Shown one piece after another: positions 41,831 to 51,145 of a stretch of DNA of 64,000 bases. Each line of letters begins with the position of its first letter. Within the stretch, counting starts at the first letter, position 1. Below the pieces are notes generated by a model. The model made no database searches and was not told where the DNA came from. It worked only from the letters and a program-made list of their open reading frames with translations. The stretch is taken from NCBI RefSeq assembly GCF_001905885.1, contig NZ_LIYH01000007.1, positions 1 through 64,000 of the forward strand. The letters are read 5' to 3'. The position numbers and the translations under genes were made by a program. Origin of the DNA: Streptomyces sp. CB03234 (GTDB lineage Bacteria > Actinomycetota > Actinomycetes > Streptomycetales > Streptomycetaceae).

Positions 41831-43636
41831 GTGGCCCGGCGCCCCCTTCTGCGCATCCCGCACCTTCCGAGCATCCCGAGCAGCCGGAGCATCCGCAGTA
41901 TCCGGAGCCTTCCGAGCAGCGCCGGTGCCCGGATCGCCCGCGGTCGGGAGATCGCACGGACGGCGGCCGACGGCGCCACGGACGTCCTCCATCCGCTGAT
42001 CACGATCACCCGTGGCCTGCGGAAGCTGGCCGGGGCCGGGCGCGCCAAGTGGGCCGCGACCCCCAAGGAACGGCGCGGTCCCGCGCTGTTCCTGGTCGCG
42101 GCCTGCGTGCTGGTCGTCGCGCTCATCCCCTACGGGCCGATGCTGGCCCTGGTGTCGCTGATGGGCGCGGCGGCCTGGCAGGGACGCGAACGCCCGGCCG
42201 TGAAGACGGGGCCCGACGAGGCGGAGGCCGAGCGGCTGCGGGCGCTGTACGAGGCGCTGGTGCCCTACTTCTCCGTCGCGGAGGACCCGAGCCCGTTGTT
42301 CACCCACGGCGGCGACTGGGCGAAGGCCTTCAGCGACTTCGAGTTCGACGGCGACGGGCGGCCGACGCGGCTGCGGATCACCTACCCGGCGTACTTCACC
42401 GACGGCGAAGCCGCGTCCCGCGCGAGGATCGAGCAACTGCTGCACACCAAGTCCGGGCGGGGCCGGGAGTACCTCTTCGACTGGGACGAAGAGGGAAACC
42501 AGCTCCTTATGCGGGTGCTCGCGCCCCTCTCCACTGAGGTGGCCGCCCAGCGTTTCGTCACCGTACCGGGCGAGACGGTGCTGGGTTTCACGGACCCCGA
42601 GGCGGTACAGCGGACCGTCCCGGTGCGGGACGGGGACGAGACGCGGGACGCGCCGCCCGTGGTGTGGCGCACGGGGCCGCGCTCGACGGAGCCGCACCTG
42701 CTGGCGGTCGGACAGCCCGGCAGCGGCACCACCACACTGCTGCGGTCGGTCGCGCTCCAGGCGCTCCAGCACGGTGACGTACTGATCGTCGAGGGCAGCG
42801 GGACCGGGGAGTACGCCTGCCTCACCGGGCGCGCCGGCGTCCTGGCGGTCGAATGCGGGCTGGCGGGGGCGCTGGCGAGCCTGGAGTGGGCGGCGCACGA
42901 GACCGAACGGCGGCTGATCGCGGCGAACCGGGCCCGGCAGGCCGGGCACCCGGCGCCCGAGGACACCAGGCGGCCACTGTGGATCCTGCTGGACCGGCCC
43001 AGCGTCCTGGGCCACCTGGCGGCGGCGGACGGGCGGACGGACCCGCAGTCGCTGCTCCAGATCCCGCTGCGGCACGGCCGGGCGGCCCATGTGACCGTGG
43101 TGGTGGCCGAGCAGTTCGACAGCCTGGACACGCTCAGCGAGGCGGTCTGGGCGCACACCCGCGCCAGGGTCGTGCTCGGACCCGCCACGGCGGACCAGGT
43201 GCGGTGCGTCCTGGACGCCGCCCCGCACACCACGCCCATCCCGTACGTCCCGCCCGGGCGCGGTTACGCCCGGCTGGGCACGGGACCGGTGCTCCGGCTC
43301 CAGGTCCCGGCGACGCCCGACCCGTACGACGACGCGACGGCGGAAGCGCACCGGCAGGCCGTCCTGGACCTGCTTCCGGAGCGCCACACTCCGCCCATGC
43401 CGCCCGGGCCGGCCGCGCCACCGGCCGTCGCCGTCGAGCCCGGCCCGGACGCGGCCGGGCTGCCGGTGGCCCCGGGGCCCGGCCCCGTCGGGGAGACCGG
43501 CCCGCTCCCCGGGCCGGCGCTCGGGCCCGCCCCGGGACCACAGCCGGCTCCCGACCCGGCACCGGACCCGGCGGCGTCGGCCCCGGCACCGGGTTCCCCG
43601 GCCGGCCGCCCGCAGGCCGCGCCGGCCGGCAGCTGA
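41831..43636 (+). CDS. FtsK/TraB-like ATPase homologue with degenerate Walker motifs
   Basis: A 601-residue protein. It has a basic Ser/Ile/Arg-rich N-terminus, a membrane region about residues 78-115 (two helices around IPYGP), and an FtsK-like domain from about 200 to 520. The Walker A position, residues 294-301, reads GQPGSGTT: the invariant lysine of GxxxxGK is threonine. The Walker B position reads LWILLDRP with D followed by R instead of E. The tail beyond about 520 is almost pure Pro/Ala/Gly. It looks like a pseudo-ATPase keeping the fold of a DNA pump. GTG 41831 follows AGGAG. Role unknown; probably works with the small membrane protein upstream. Confidence 0.8.
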   Translation: MARRPLLRIPHLPSIPSSRSIRSIRSLPSSAGARIARGREIARTAADGATDVLHPLITITRGLRKLAGAGRAKWAATPKERRGPALFLVAACVLVVALIPYGPMLALVSLMGAAAWQGRERPAVKTGPDEAEAERLRALYEALVPYFSVAEDPSPLFTHGGDWAKAFSDFEFDGDGRPTRLRITYPAYFTDGEAASRARIEQLLHTKSGRGREYLFDWDEEGNQLLMRVLAPLSTEVAAQRFVTVPGETVLGFTDPEAVQRTVPVRDGDETRDAPPVVWRTGPRSTEPHLLAVGQPGSGTTTLLRSVALQALQHGDVLIVEGSGTGEYACLTGRAGVLAVECGLAGALASLEWAAHETERRLIAANRARQAGHPAPEDTRRPLWILLDRPSVLGHLAAADGRTDPQSLLQIPLRHGRAAHVTVVVAEQFDSLDTLSEAVWAHTRARVVLGPATADQVRCVLDAAPHTTPIPYVPPGRGYARLGTGPVLRLQVPATPDPYDDATAEAHRQAVLDLLPERHTPPMPPGPAAPPAVAVEPGPDAAGLPVAPGPGPVGETGPLPGPALGPAPGPQPAPDPAPDPAASAPAPGSPAGRPQAAPAGS

Positions 43637-43670
43637 ACCAGCGGCCCCCACCCTGCCCCCAGCCCCGGAC

Positions 43671-43694
43671 GCCTACGCCTACGCCTACGCCTAC
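43671..43694. repeat. Hexanucleotide repeat GCCTAC x4 across a stop codon
   Basis: Four tandem GCCTAC units run from 43671 to 43694, over the convergent end of the MocR gene (stop at 43691). Copy-number change would alter only the spacer and the distance to the stop, not the frame of either gene. Confidence 0.8.
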
Positions 43695-45193
43695 GCCACG
43701 AACGTCCTCGGCGCCTCGCCCGAACCGGCGCTCGCGCCCGCCCTCACCAGCCGCGCCGCCGCCGCGAGCCGTACCGCGGCCTCGTCGGCGACCGGGCCGG
43801 CGACGGTGAACGGCAGCCTTACGTACCCCTCGAAGGCACCGTCCACACCGAAGCGCGGCCCCGAGGGCACCCGTACGCCGACCCGTTCGCCCACCTCGGC
43901 CAGCCGGGAGCCGGACAGGCCGCCGGTGCGCACCCACAGGGTCAGGCCGCCGCGCGGGACGTCGAACTCCCAGTCGGGCAGCTCCCTGCGTACCGCGGCG
44001 ACCAGCGCGTCACGGTTCTCCCGCGCCTGGGCACGCCGCAGGGCGACCGCCTCTTCCCAGCCGCCGGTGCGCATCAGCCAGTTGACGCCGAGCTGCTCCA
44101 GTACGGGCGTCCCCAGGTCGGCGTACGCGCGGGCGGCGACCAGCGAGCGGATCACGTCGGGCGCCGCCCGCACCCACCCGATGCGCATGCCCGCCCAGAA
44201 GGCCTTGCTCGCCGAACCGACGGTGAGCACGGTGCTCCCGGCCGGGTCGAAGGCGCACACCGGCCGGGGCATGTCGAGCCCCTCCTCCAGGTACAGCTCG
44301 GTCATGGTCTCGTCGACGACGAGCACCGTCCCGGCCGAGCGGGACGCGTCGACCAGCGCGCGCCGCCGGTCATCGTCCGCGAGGGCGCCGGTCGGGTTGT
44401 GGAAGTCCGCGACGACGTACGCGAGCCGGGGCGCGGCGTCCCGCAGCACCTGACGCCAGCGCGCGATGTCCCACCCCTCCAGCCCCTCCGCCATCGCGAC
44501 GGGCACCAGGCGGGCGCCGGCCTCCCGCATCAGCTGGAGTATGTTGGCGTACGACGGCGACTCCACGGCGATGCGTTCACCGCGACCGGCGAACAGGTGG
44601 CAGATGGCGTCGATCGCGCCCATCGCGCCGGTCGTCACCATGATCTGCTCGGGCATCGTCGGGATGCCCCGTTCCGTGTACCGGTCGGCGAGCATCTGGC
44701 GCAGCGCGGGAAGACCGGCCGGGTAGTCCCCATGCGTGTGGGCGTAGGGCGGCAGCTCTTCGAGAGCGCCCTGGAAGCCCCGGGTCAGCCAGGGTTCGGG
44801 CGCGGGCAGGGAGGCGCAGCCCAGGTCGATCATGGAGCCGAGGGACTCCGGGGGGAGCGGTTCGAGGCCGCGCGCGGGCAGCGGGTTCCCGGCGGGCACG
44901 GCCGTCCAGCTTCCGGCGCCCCGCCGCGACTCCAGGAACCCTTCGGCGCGCAGCGCCTCGTACGCCGCCGCGACCGTCGTGCGGCTCACGGACAGGGCGA
45001 GGGCCAGCTCCCGCTCGGCGGGGAGCCGGGCGGCGACCGGGACACGCCCCTCCAGCACCAGCAGCCGGATGCCGTCGGCGAGCGCGCGGTAGGCGGGTGG
45101 CTTGCGGGTGCCGGGGCCGGCCGGCCGGGGCTGCTGCGCTTTCAGCTGCCGGGCAAGCTGGGCGGGGCCCACTGCCGAAGTCCATTCAGCCAT
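43691..45193 (-). CDS. MocR/GabR-type regulator (GntR helix-turn-helix fused to aminotransferase)
   Basis: A 500-residue regulator. The winged helix at about 30-100 (RLPAERELALALSVSRTTVAAAYEALRAEGF) is followed by a fold-type I aminotransferase domain. The PLP lysine lies near residue 331 in VGSASKAFWAGMRIGW, and FHNPTG and VVDETM are also seen. Divergent from a YczE-type membrane protein, the arrangement of the YczR subgroup of MocR proteins, so I infer it activates or represses that gene with PLP as cofactor. ATG 45193 gives the normal N-terminus. Confidence 0.93.
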   Translation of the reverse strand: MAEWTSAVGPAQLARQLKAQQPRPAGPGTRKPPAYRALADGIRLLVLEGRVPVAARLPAERELALALSVSRTTVAAAYEALRAEGFLESRRGAGSWTAVPAGNPLPARGLEPLPPESLGSMIDLGCASLPAPEPWLTRGFQGALEELPPYAHTHGDYPAGLPALRQMLADRYTERGIPTMPEQIMVTTGAMGAIDAICHLFAGRGERIAVESPSYANILQLMREAGARLVPVAMAEGLEGWDIARWRQVLRDAAPRLAYVVADFHNPTGALADDDRRRALVDASRSAGTVLVVDETMTELYLEEGLDMPRPVCAFDPAGSTVLTVGSASKAFWAGMRIGWVRAAPDVIRSLVAARAYADLGTPVLEQLGVNWLMRTGGWEEAVALRRAQARENRDALVAAVRRELPDWEFDVPRGGLTLWVRTGGLSGSRLAEVGERVGVRVPSGPRFGVDGAFEGYVRLPFTVAGPVADEAAVRLAAAARLVRAGASAGSGEAPRTFVA

Positions 45194-45200
45194 GGAACTC

Positions 45201-45270
45201 AGTCCACCTTCCTCGAATTGGACCTGGTTGGAGTCCAAATCCCTGCCACAGAGTGACATGAGTCAGTCCA
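45201..45270. promoter_or_regulatory. MocR operator candidate: repeated AGTCCA boxes
   Basis: AGTCCA occurs at 45201-45206, 45232-45237 and 45265-45270, and TTGGAC (45218-45223) faces GTCCAA (45233-45238) across nine bases. Mixed direct and inverted copies in the divergent gap are what MocR regulators usually bind. Promoter elements for the two genes cannot be separated from it by eye. Confidence 0.5.
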
Positions 45271-45295
45271 CCACCACCACTTCGGGGGGCACAAC

Positions 45296-45985
45296 GTGTC
45301 GACGACATCCGGCACACCGGATACGCGTTCGCACCGCACGCAGCGTCGGCTCGGCCGCCGGCTGCTCCAGCTCTACAGCGGCCTGACCCTGTACGGCGTG
45401 AGTTCGGCCCTGCTCGTCCGCAGCGGTCTGGGACTGGAGCCGTGGAACGTCCTGCACCAGGGCCTGGCCGAGCTGACCGGCCTGACGATCGGTGTCGTCT
45501 CGATCGTCGTCGGCGCCGCCGTGCTCCTCCTGTGGATCCCGATCAGGCAGAAGCCGGGCCTGGGCACCGTCTCCAACGTGTTCGTCGTCGGTGTCGCGAT
45601 GGACGCCACCCTGTGGCTCGTCCCGGACGCGCGAGGACTGATCGCGCGGATCTCCCTGATGGCCGCCGGAATCCTCCTCAATGGGGTGGCGACCGGCCTC
45701 TACATCGCCGCCCGCTTCGGCCCCGGCCCGCGCGACGGGCTGATGACGGGCCTGCACCGGCTCACCGGCCGCTCCGTCCGTCTGGTCCGCACGACGATCG
45801 AGGTCGCCGTCGTCGCCGGCGGATTCCTCCTGGGCGGCTCCCTGGGGGTGGGGACCGTGCTGTACGCCCTGGCGATCGGCCCGCTCGCCCAGGTCTTCCT
45901 GCGTGTCTTCGCCATCCCCGGTCCGGGCGGCGGCAGCACCGTGGTCGCTTCCGGGAAACCCGGGCAGGCCATACTGCGGCGGTGA
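45296..45985 (+). CDS. YczE-family membrane protein
   Basis: A 229-residue protein with five or six membrane helices. It starts RRLGRRLLQLYSGLTLYGVSSALLVRSGLGLEPW and includes the loop GPGPRDGLMTGL typical of YczE/YyaS proteins. Transported substrate unknown. The GTG start follows GGGGGG. Its stop overlaps the phosphodiesterase start (GTGA). Confidence 0.9.
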   Translation: MSTTSGTPDTRSHRTQRRLGRRLLQLYSGLTLYGVSSALLVRSGLGLEPWNVLHQGLAELTGLTIGVVSIVVGAAVLLLWIPIRQKPGLGTVSNVFVVGVAMDATLWLVPDARGLIARISLMAAGILLNGVATGLYIAARFGPGPRDGLMTGLHRLTGRSVRLVRTTIEVAVVAGGFLLGGSLGVGTVLYALAIGPLAQVFLRVFAIPGPGGGSTVVASGKPGQAILRR

Positions 45986-46749
45986 CTCGCGTACGCCATC
46001 CCTATCTGGACCACCCGTCCCCCCTCATACCCTTCGCCCATCGCGGCGGGGCGGCGGACGGGCTGGAGAACACGGTGGCCGCCTTCCGGCGCGCCGCCAC
46101 GGCCGGTTACCGCTACTTCGAGACGGACGTGCACACCACCGCCGACGGCCGGCTGGTCGCGTTCCACGACGCCACGCTGGACCGTGTGACGGACTCCCGC
46201 GGCCGGATCCGGGATCTGCCGTGGAGCGAGGTGCGCCACGCGCGCGTGGCGGGCAAGGAGCCGCTGCCGCTCTTCGAGGAGCTGCTGGAGGAGTTCCCGG
46301 ACGCCCGCTGGAACGTGGACATCAAGGCGGAGCCCGCCCTGGAACCGCTCGTCGAGGCCGTGCGCAAGGCGGGCGCCTGGGACCGGGTGTGTGTCGGCTC
46401 GTTCAACGAGGGCCGGGTGGCACGGGCGCTGCGGCTCGCGGGCCCGCGCCTGGCCACCTCGTACGGGGTGCGCGGGGTACTGGGCCTGCGGCTGCGTTCG
46501 TACGGGATCCCGGCGGCGCTGCGCGCGGGCGCGGTGGCGGCCCAGGTGCCGGAGGCCCAGAGCGGTATCCGGGTGGTGGACCGGCGCTTCGTGAGGGCCG
46601 CGCACGAACGGGGTCTCCAGGTCCATGTGTGGACCGTGAATGATCCGGACCGGATGGCCGCGCTCCTCGACCTCGGGGTGGATGGCATCATGACCGATCA
46701 TCTGGAGACGTTGCGCACGGTACTGACCGACCGGGGTGTCTGGGTCTGA
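45982..46749 (+). CDS. Glycerophosphodiester phosphodiesterase
   Basis: A 255-residue GDPD-family TIM barrel with AHRGGAADGLENTVAAF (first catalytic His and Glu), YFETDVHTTADG and VAFHDATLDRVT. The C-terminal VHVWTVNDPDRM is also typical. Hydrolyses glycerophosphodiesters to glycerol-3-phosphate and an alcohol. No signal peptide, so cytoplasmic. Coupled to the yczE-like gene. Confidence 0.93.
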   Translation: MTRVRHPYLDHPSPLIPFAHRGGAADGLENTVAAFRRAATAGYRYFETDVHTTADGRLVAFHDATLDRVTDSRGRIRDLPWSEVRHARVAGKEPLPLFEELLEEFPDARWNVDIKAEPALEPLVEAVRKAGAWDRVCVGSFNEGRVARALRLAGPRLATSYGVRGVLGLRLRSYGIPAALRAGAVAAQVPEAQSGIRVVDRRFVRAAHERGLQVHVWTVNDPDRMAALLDLGVDGIMTDHLETLRTVLTDRGVWV

Positions 46750-46793
46750 ACGTGCCCCCGTCTCCCACCACGGGGACGAACGAGGGGGCGGGC

Positions 46794-48152
46794 GTGAGCG
46801 ACGCCGAAACCGCCGACAGGACCGCCGGTGAAGCCGGGCCGCCCGACCGCCGACGTGAGCAACGCGGCTGGTATTTCTACGACTTCGCGTGCTCCGTCTA
46901 CTCCACGAGCGTGCTGACGGTGTTCGTCGGGCCGTATCTGACATCGGTCGCCAGGGCCGCCGCGGACGCCGACGGCTTTGTGCACCCCCTCGGAATCCCG
47001 ATCCGCGCGGGATCGGTTTTCGCGTACGCGGTGTCCCTTTCCGTCGTCCTGGCGGTACTGGTGATGCCGCTGGCGGGGGCGGCGGCCGACCGTACGGGCC
47101 GCAAGAAGCCGCTGCTGGCGGCGGCCGCGTACCTGGGGGCGGCAGCGACGGCCGGCATGTTCTTCCTCGACGGGGACCGCTATCTCCTGGGCGCCTTCCT
47201 CCTGATCGTGGCGAACGCCTCACTCGCGGTGTCCATGGCGCTGTACAACGCCTATCTGCCGCAGATCGCCGAGCCGGAGGAACGCGACGCCGTGTCCTCG
47301 CGCGGCTGGGCGTTCGGCTATACGTCGGGTGCGCTCGTCCTCCTCCTGGACCTGGCCCTGTACACGGGCCATGAGTCGTTCGGGCTCTCCGAATCGGAGG
47401 CGGTACGGATCTGCCTGGCCTCGGCCGGTTTGTGGTGGGGCGCCTTCACCCTCGTACCGCTGCGGCGCCTGCGTGACCGGAAGGTGGCGCCCGGTGGCGA
47501 GGGCGCGGTCGGTTCGGGCTGGCGTCAGTTGCTGGCGACGCTGCGCGACATGCGCCGGCATCCGCTGACGCTCTCCTTCCTCCTCGCGTACCTCGTCTAC
47601 AACGACGGCGTACAGACGGTGATTTCACAGGCGTCCATCTACGGCTCCGAGGAGCTGGGCCTGGAGCAGGCCACGCTCATCACGGCCGTGCTGCTGGTCC
47701 AGGTGCTGGCGGTCGCGGGGGCGCTGGGCATGGGGCGGCTGGCGCGTACGTACGGCGCGAAGCGCACGATCCTCGGTTCGCTGGCCGTGTGGACGCTGAT
47801 CCTCGCGGCCGGGTACTTCCTCCCCGCCGGGGCGCCGGTGTGGTTCTACGCGCTGGCGGCGGCGATCGGGCTGGTTCTGGGCGGCAGCCAGGCGCTGTCG
47901 CGTTCGCTGTTCTCGCACCTGGTGCCGCGCGGCAAGGAGGCCGAGTACTTCTCGGCGTACGAGATGAGCGACCGCGGGCTGAGCTGGCTGGGACCCCTGG
48001 TGTTCGGGCTGGGGTACCAGCTGACCGGCAGCTACCGGGACGCCATCCTCTCGCTCGTGGTCTTCTTCGTGCTCGGGTTCGTCCTGCTGGCGCGGATACC
48101 CGTTCGCCGCGCGGTGGCCGCCGCGGGCAACCCGGTACCGGACCGGATTTAG
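46794..48152 (+). CDS. UMF1/Atg22-like MFS transporter
   Basis: A 452-residue, twelve-helix transporter of the UMF1 group. The group motif is at the start: RGWYFYDFACSVYSTSVLTVF. DRTGRKKPLL follows TM2, and GGSQALSRSLFSHLVP and the C-terminal EMSDRGLSWLGP are also group features. Substrate unknown; relatives include amino-acid effluxers. GTG 46794 follows GAGGGG; an earlier in-frame GTG at 46752 lacks one. Confidence 0.9.
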   Translation: MSDAETADRTAGEAGPPDRRREQRGWYFYDFACSVYSTSVLTVFVGPYLTSVARAAADADGFVHPLGIPIRAGSVFAYAVSLSVVLAVLVMPLAGAAADRTGRKKPLLAAAAYLGAAATAGMFFLDGDRYLLGAFLLIVANASLAVSMALYNAYLPQIAEPEERDAVSSRGWAFGYTSGALVLLLDLALYTGHESFGLSESEAVRICLASAGLWWGAFTLVPLRRLRDRKVAPGGEGAVGSGWRQLLATLRDMRRHPLTLSFLLAYLVYNDGVQTVISQASIYGSEELGLEQATLITAVLLVQVLAVAGALGMGRLARTYGAKRTILGSLAVWTLILAAGYFLPAGAPVWFYALAAAIGLVLGGSQALSRSLFSHLVPRGKEAEYFSAYEMSDRGLSWLGPLVFGLGYQLTGSYRDAILSLVVFFVLGFVLLARIPVRRAVAAAGNPVPDRI

Positions 48153-48238
48153 ACGCGGAAGTGAAAGGCCGGTAGTGTACGCCTTTGGCCTGCCAGGCGG
48201 ACCGTTACTGCGTGCTCTGTAAGCAAAGACGCTGGGTG

Positions 48239-48283
48239 ACATCTGCTGCCAGATGTGACAAACCGGGCACTGGTGGGTACAAA
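48239..48283 (+). promoter_or_regulatory. Principal promoter of rbpA with an overlapping palindrome
   Basis: GTGACA (48255-48260), 17 bases, then TACAAA (48278-48283) make a good HrdB-type promoter. The 18-bp perfect palindrome ACATCTG-CTGC-CAGATGT (48239-48256) abuts and slightly overlaps the -35, so it may be a regulator site. It is not followed by a T-run, so a terminator for the UMF1 gene is less likely. Confidence 0.55.
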
Positions 48284-48320
48284 AAGGGGCGGCACGACGG
48301 GCGACGCATGACCCGCAACG

Positions 48321-48346
48321 GGAATCTTTACCGCCGACCGGACGTT
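48321..48346 (+). promoter_or_regulatory. SigR-type promoter of rbpA
   Basis: GGAAT, exactly 18 bases, then GTT: the consensus of the thiol-oxidative-stress sigma factor SigR. rbpA is a known SigR target in streptomycetes, which supports the assignment. Confidence 0.85.
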
Positions 48347-48407
48347 GACCGGATGACGACGACAGCGACACCTGTCCTGTGGGCGACAAGCCCGGGAGGC
48401 ACGATTC

Positions 48408-48782
48408 ATGAGTGAGCGAGCTCTTCGCGGCACGCGCCTCGTGGTGACCAGCTACGAGACCGACCGCGGCATCGATCTGGCCCCGCGCCAGGCGGTGGAG
48501 TACGCATGCGAGAAGGGGCATCGGTTCGAGATGCCGTTCTCGGTCGAGGCGGAGATTCCGCCGGAGTGGGAGTGCAAGGTCTGCGGAAGCCAGGCACTCC
48601 TCGTTGACGGGGACGGCCCCGAGGAGAAGAAGGGCAAGCCGGCGCGTACGCACTGGGACATGCTCATGGAGCGGCGCACCCGCGAGGAGCTCGAGGAAGT
48701 GCTGGCCGAGAGGCTGGCGGTCCTGCGTTCCGGCGCCATGAACATCGCCGTGCATCCGCGCGACAGCCGGAAGTCCGCGTAA
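48408..48782 (+). CDS. rbpA: RNA polymerase-binding protein RbpA
   Basis: A 124-residue actinobacterial transcription factor that binds the principal sigma factor and the RNA polymerase beta subunit and stabilises the open complex. The core region has YACEKGHRFEMPFSVEAEIPPEW and CKVCGSQA (zinc-binding in the Streptomyces form). A basic linker KKGKPARTHWDMLMERR precedes the sigma-interacting helix REELEEVLAERLAVLR. ATG 48408 follows GGGAGG. Two promoters are visible, one SigR-type. Confidence 0.97.
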   Translation: MSERALRGTRLVVTSYETDRGIDLAPRQAVEYACEKGHRFEMPFSVEAEIPPEWECKVCGSQALLVDGDGPEEKKGKPARTHWDMLMERRTREELEEVLAERLAVLRSGAMNIAVHPRDSRKSA

Positions 48783-48814
48783 GCGCACAACACGGGCGCG
48801 TGCGCCTGAAGCAG

Positions 48815-48862
48815 AAGCCGCGGGGCGGCGGTACACCTGGTGTACCGCCGCCCCGCGGCTTT
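48815..48862. terminator. Strong bidirectional terminator between rbpA and fxsA
   Basis: AAGCCGCGGGGCGGCGGTAC pairs with its complement (ending CGGCTT at 48861) in a stem of over 20 bp around CCTGG. It lies between two convergent genes. Confidence 0.9.
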
Positions 48863-48884
48863 CGCGTCAGCGGGGTCAGTGGGG

Positions 48885-49520
<636 letters not shown>

Positions 49521-49749
49521 CATGCTCCCAGTGTGCCTGGGAGCGTGCCAGGGCGGCGTAAAGGGCCGCGCAGGCGGACGGGACGCCCCGACGCCCAGGA
49601 GGCCGCCGCGGGACCGACGAGCGAGAACGCTGCGTACCGGGGCCCAAGGGACCTGAGGCCCCGGAGGGCTCCGGAGCGGCCCGCAGGGTCCGGCGTGCCG
49701 GAGGGCGTCACGCACCAGCGCTGCCCGACGCTCGACGAACCCGAGGACC

Positions 49750-50604
49750 TCAGGCTCCGGACGGGCCAGACGGGTCGGAGGACCCGGAGGCCCCCGACGG
49801 GTGGGACGAGTCCGACGGGGCCGAGGGACCCGGGCCGGCGGCGGGTTTGCGGTTGAGGAGGCGGCCTGCGCGGGAGCCGACGCCCCAGGCGGTGACCCGC
49901 CACAGCGCCTCGACGACGATGTCCCGGCTCATCTTGGAGTCGCCGAGCTCCCGCTCGACGAAGGTGATGGGCACCTCGACGACGTGGTACCCGGCGGCGA
50001 CGGCGCGGCGGGCGAGGTCGACCTGGAAGCAGTAGCCCTGCGACGCGACCTCGTCGAGCCCGAGGCCCTCCAGGGTCTCCGTGCGGAAGGCGCGGAAGCC
50101 GCCGGTGACGTCCCGGATGGGGACGTCGAGAAGGAGCCGCGAGTAGGTGCTGCCGCCCCGGGAGAGGAACTCGCGGGACTTGGGCCAGTTGACGACCCGG
50201 CCGCCGGGCACCCAGCGGGAGCCGAGGACGAGGTCGGCGCCCTTGAGGGCGGTCAGCAGCCGGGGCAGTTCCTCGGGCTGGTGGGAGCCGTCGGCGTCCA
50301 TCTCGACGAGGACGCCGTAGCCGTGCTCGATGCCCCAGCGGAAGCCCGCCAGGTAGGCGGCGCCGAGCCCTTCCTTGCCCTTGCGGTGCAGGACGTGGAC
50401 GTGGTCGTCCTCGGCGGCCAGTTCGTCGGCCAGCTTGCCGGTGCCGTCCGGGCTGTTGTCGTCGGCGACGAGGACGTCGACATCGGGCACGGCGGCGCGC
50501 ACCCGGGACACGATCGGCTTGATGTTCTCGGCCTCGTTGTAGGTCGGGATGATCACCAAGGCTCTGCCGAGCGGGCCGTAGCGCCTCTGGCCACCGTCGT
50601 TCAC
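49750..50604 (-). CDS. ppm1: Polyprenol-phosphate mannose synthase (Ppm1-type GT2)
   Basis: A 284-residue GT2 glycosyltransferase that moves mannose from GDP-mannose to polyprenyl phosphate, the donor for protein O-mannosylation and lipoglycans. LVIIPTYNEAENI, VADDNSPDGTGKLAD and the metal motif VEMDADGSHQPEELP are clear, as are RDVTGGFRAFRTETL and the C-terminal WRVTAWGVGSRAGRLLNRK. No acyltransferase domain is fused, unlike the mycobacterial enzyme. The tail is Ser/Pro/Gly-rich. GTG start at 50604. Confidence 0.92.
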   Translation of the reverse strand: MNDGGQRRYGPLGRALVIIPTYNEAENIKPIVSRVRAAVPDVDVLVADDNSPDGTGKLADELAAEDDHVHVLHRKGKEGLGAAYLAGFRWGIEHGYGVLVEMDADGSHQPEELPRLLTALKGADLVLGSRWVPGGRVVNWPKSREFLSRGGSTYSRLLLDVPIRDVTGGFRAFRTETLEGLGLDEVASQGYCFQVDLARRAVAAGYHVVEVPITFVERELGDSKMSRDIVVEALWRVTAWGVGSRAGRLLNRKPAAGPGPSAPSDSSHPSGASGSSDPSGPSGA

Positions 50605-51145
50605 TGCTGCCCCTTACGTCCGTACACGGATCACCACCATAGCGAGCCCCGGTTGGAGCCCGTCGCGGCGGCGGTACGGAACGGGGCCTGACCGGCGGGA
50701 ACCGGCACAGGCGCGAGTGGGGGCCCGACGTCCTTCGGGCCGACCTGGGGCCCGCTGGCTGCGGGTCGACCGAGAGCCGTTGTCTACTGAACGTCCGGGC
50801 CCCACCCGGGTCGCACCTCCCCCGAGCTCCTGTGGAGCAGGCGGGGACCTCCAGCCGGCAAAAACCTTCCCTCGCCCCCGAGGCGCGGGCGCTGAACCTG
50901 GCTCCCAGTGGTGGTGCGCCGGTGCGGCACACCGCCCCATGACCCAGCGGCGGTCGACGACTGCGTGAAGGTCGACCCGGTCGGACGTCCTGTGGTGGAC
51001 CCGCCGAACCTACCGGCCGCCGACCGCTCGCTGTCAACAGTCGCCCCACCTGCGGCGATTGACAGAAACAGCAGGTCAGAGGGGAAGATCCGCAGGTCGC
51101 GGGCGACCCTCCGGGAGCCCGGCGGGGATGCGGAATGTCCTTACG
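50605..51145. other. 540-bp intergenic region with an inverted-repeat promoter pair
   Basis: No gene is supported. At 51031-51065 an inverted repeat (CTGTCAA...TTGACAG, with further pairing CGCC/GGCG inside) carries a TTGACA hexamer on each strand. The minus-strand one has TAGGTT 19 bp further on and could serve ppm1. Near 50815-50850 there is a copy of a common Streptomyces palindromic element (CCCCCGAGCTCCTGTGGAGC) like the one at about 25673. Confidence 0.5.

Noticed and set aside
41593..43636. Integrated conjugative element based on Spd- and TraB-like proteins
   Set aside because: No integrase, excisionase, replication gene, attachment repeats or tRNA; the ATPase motifs are degenerate; composition matches the chromosome.
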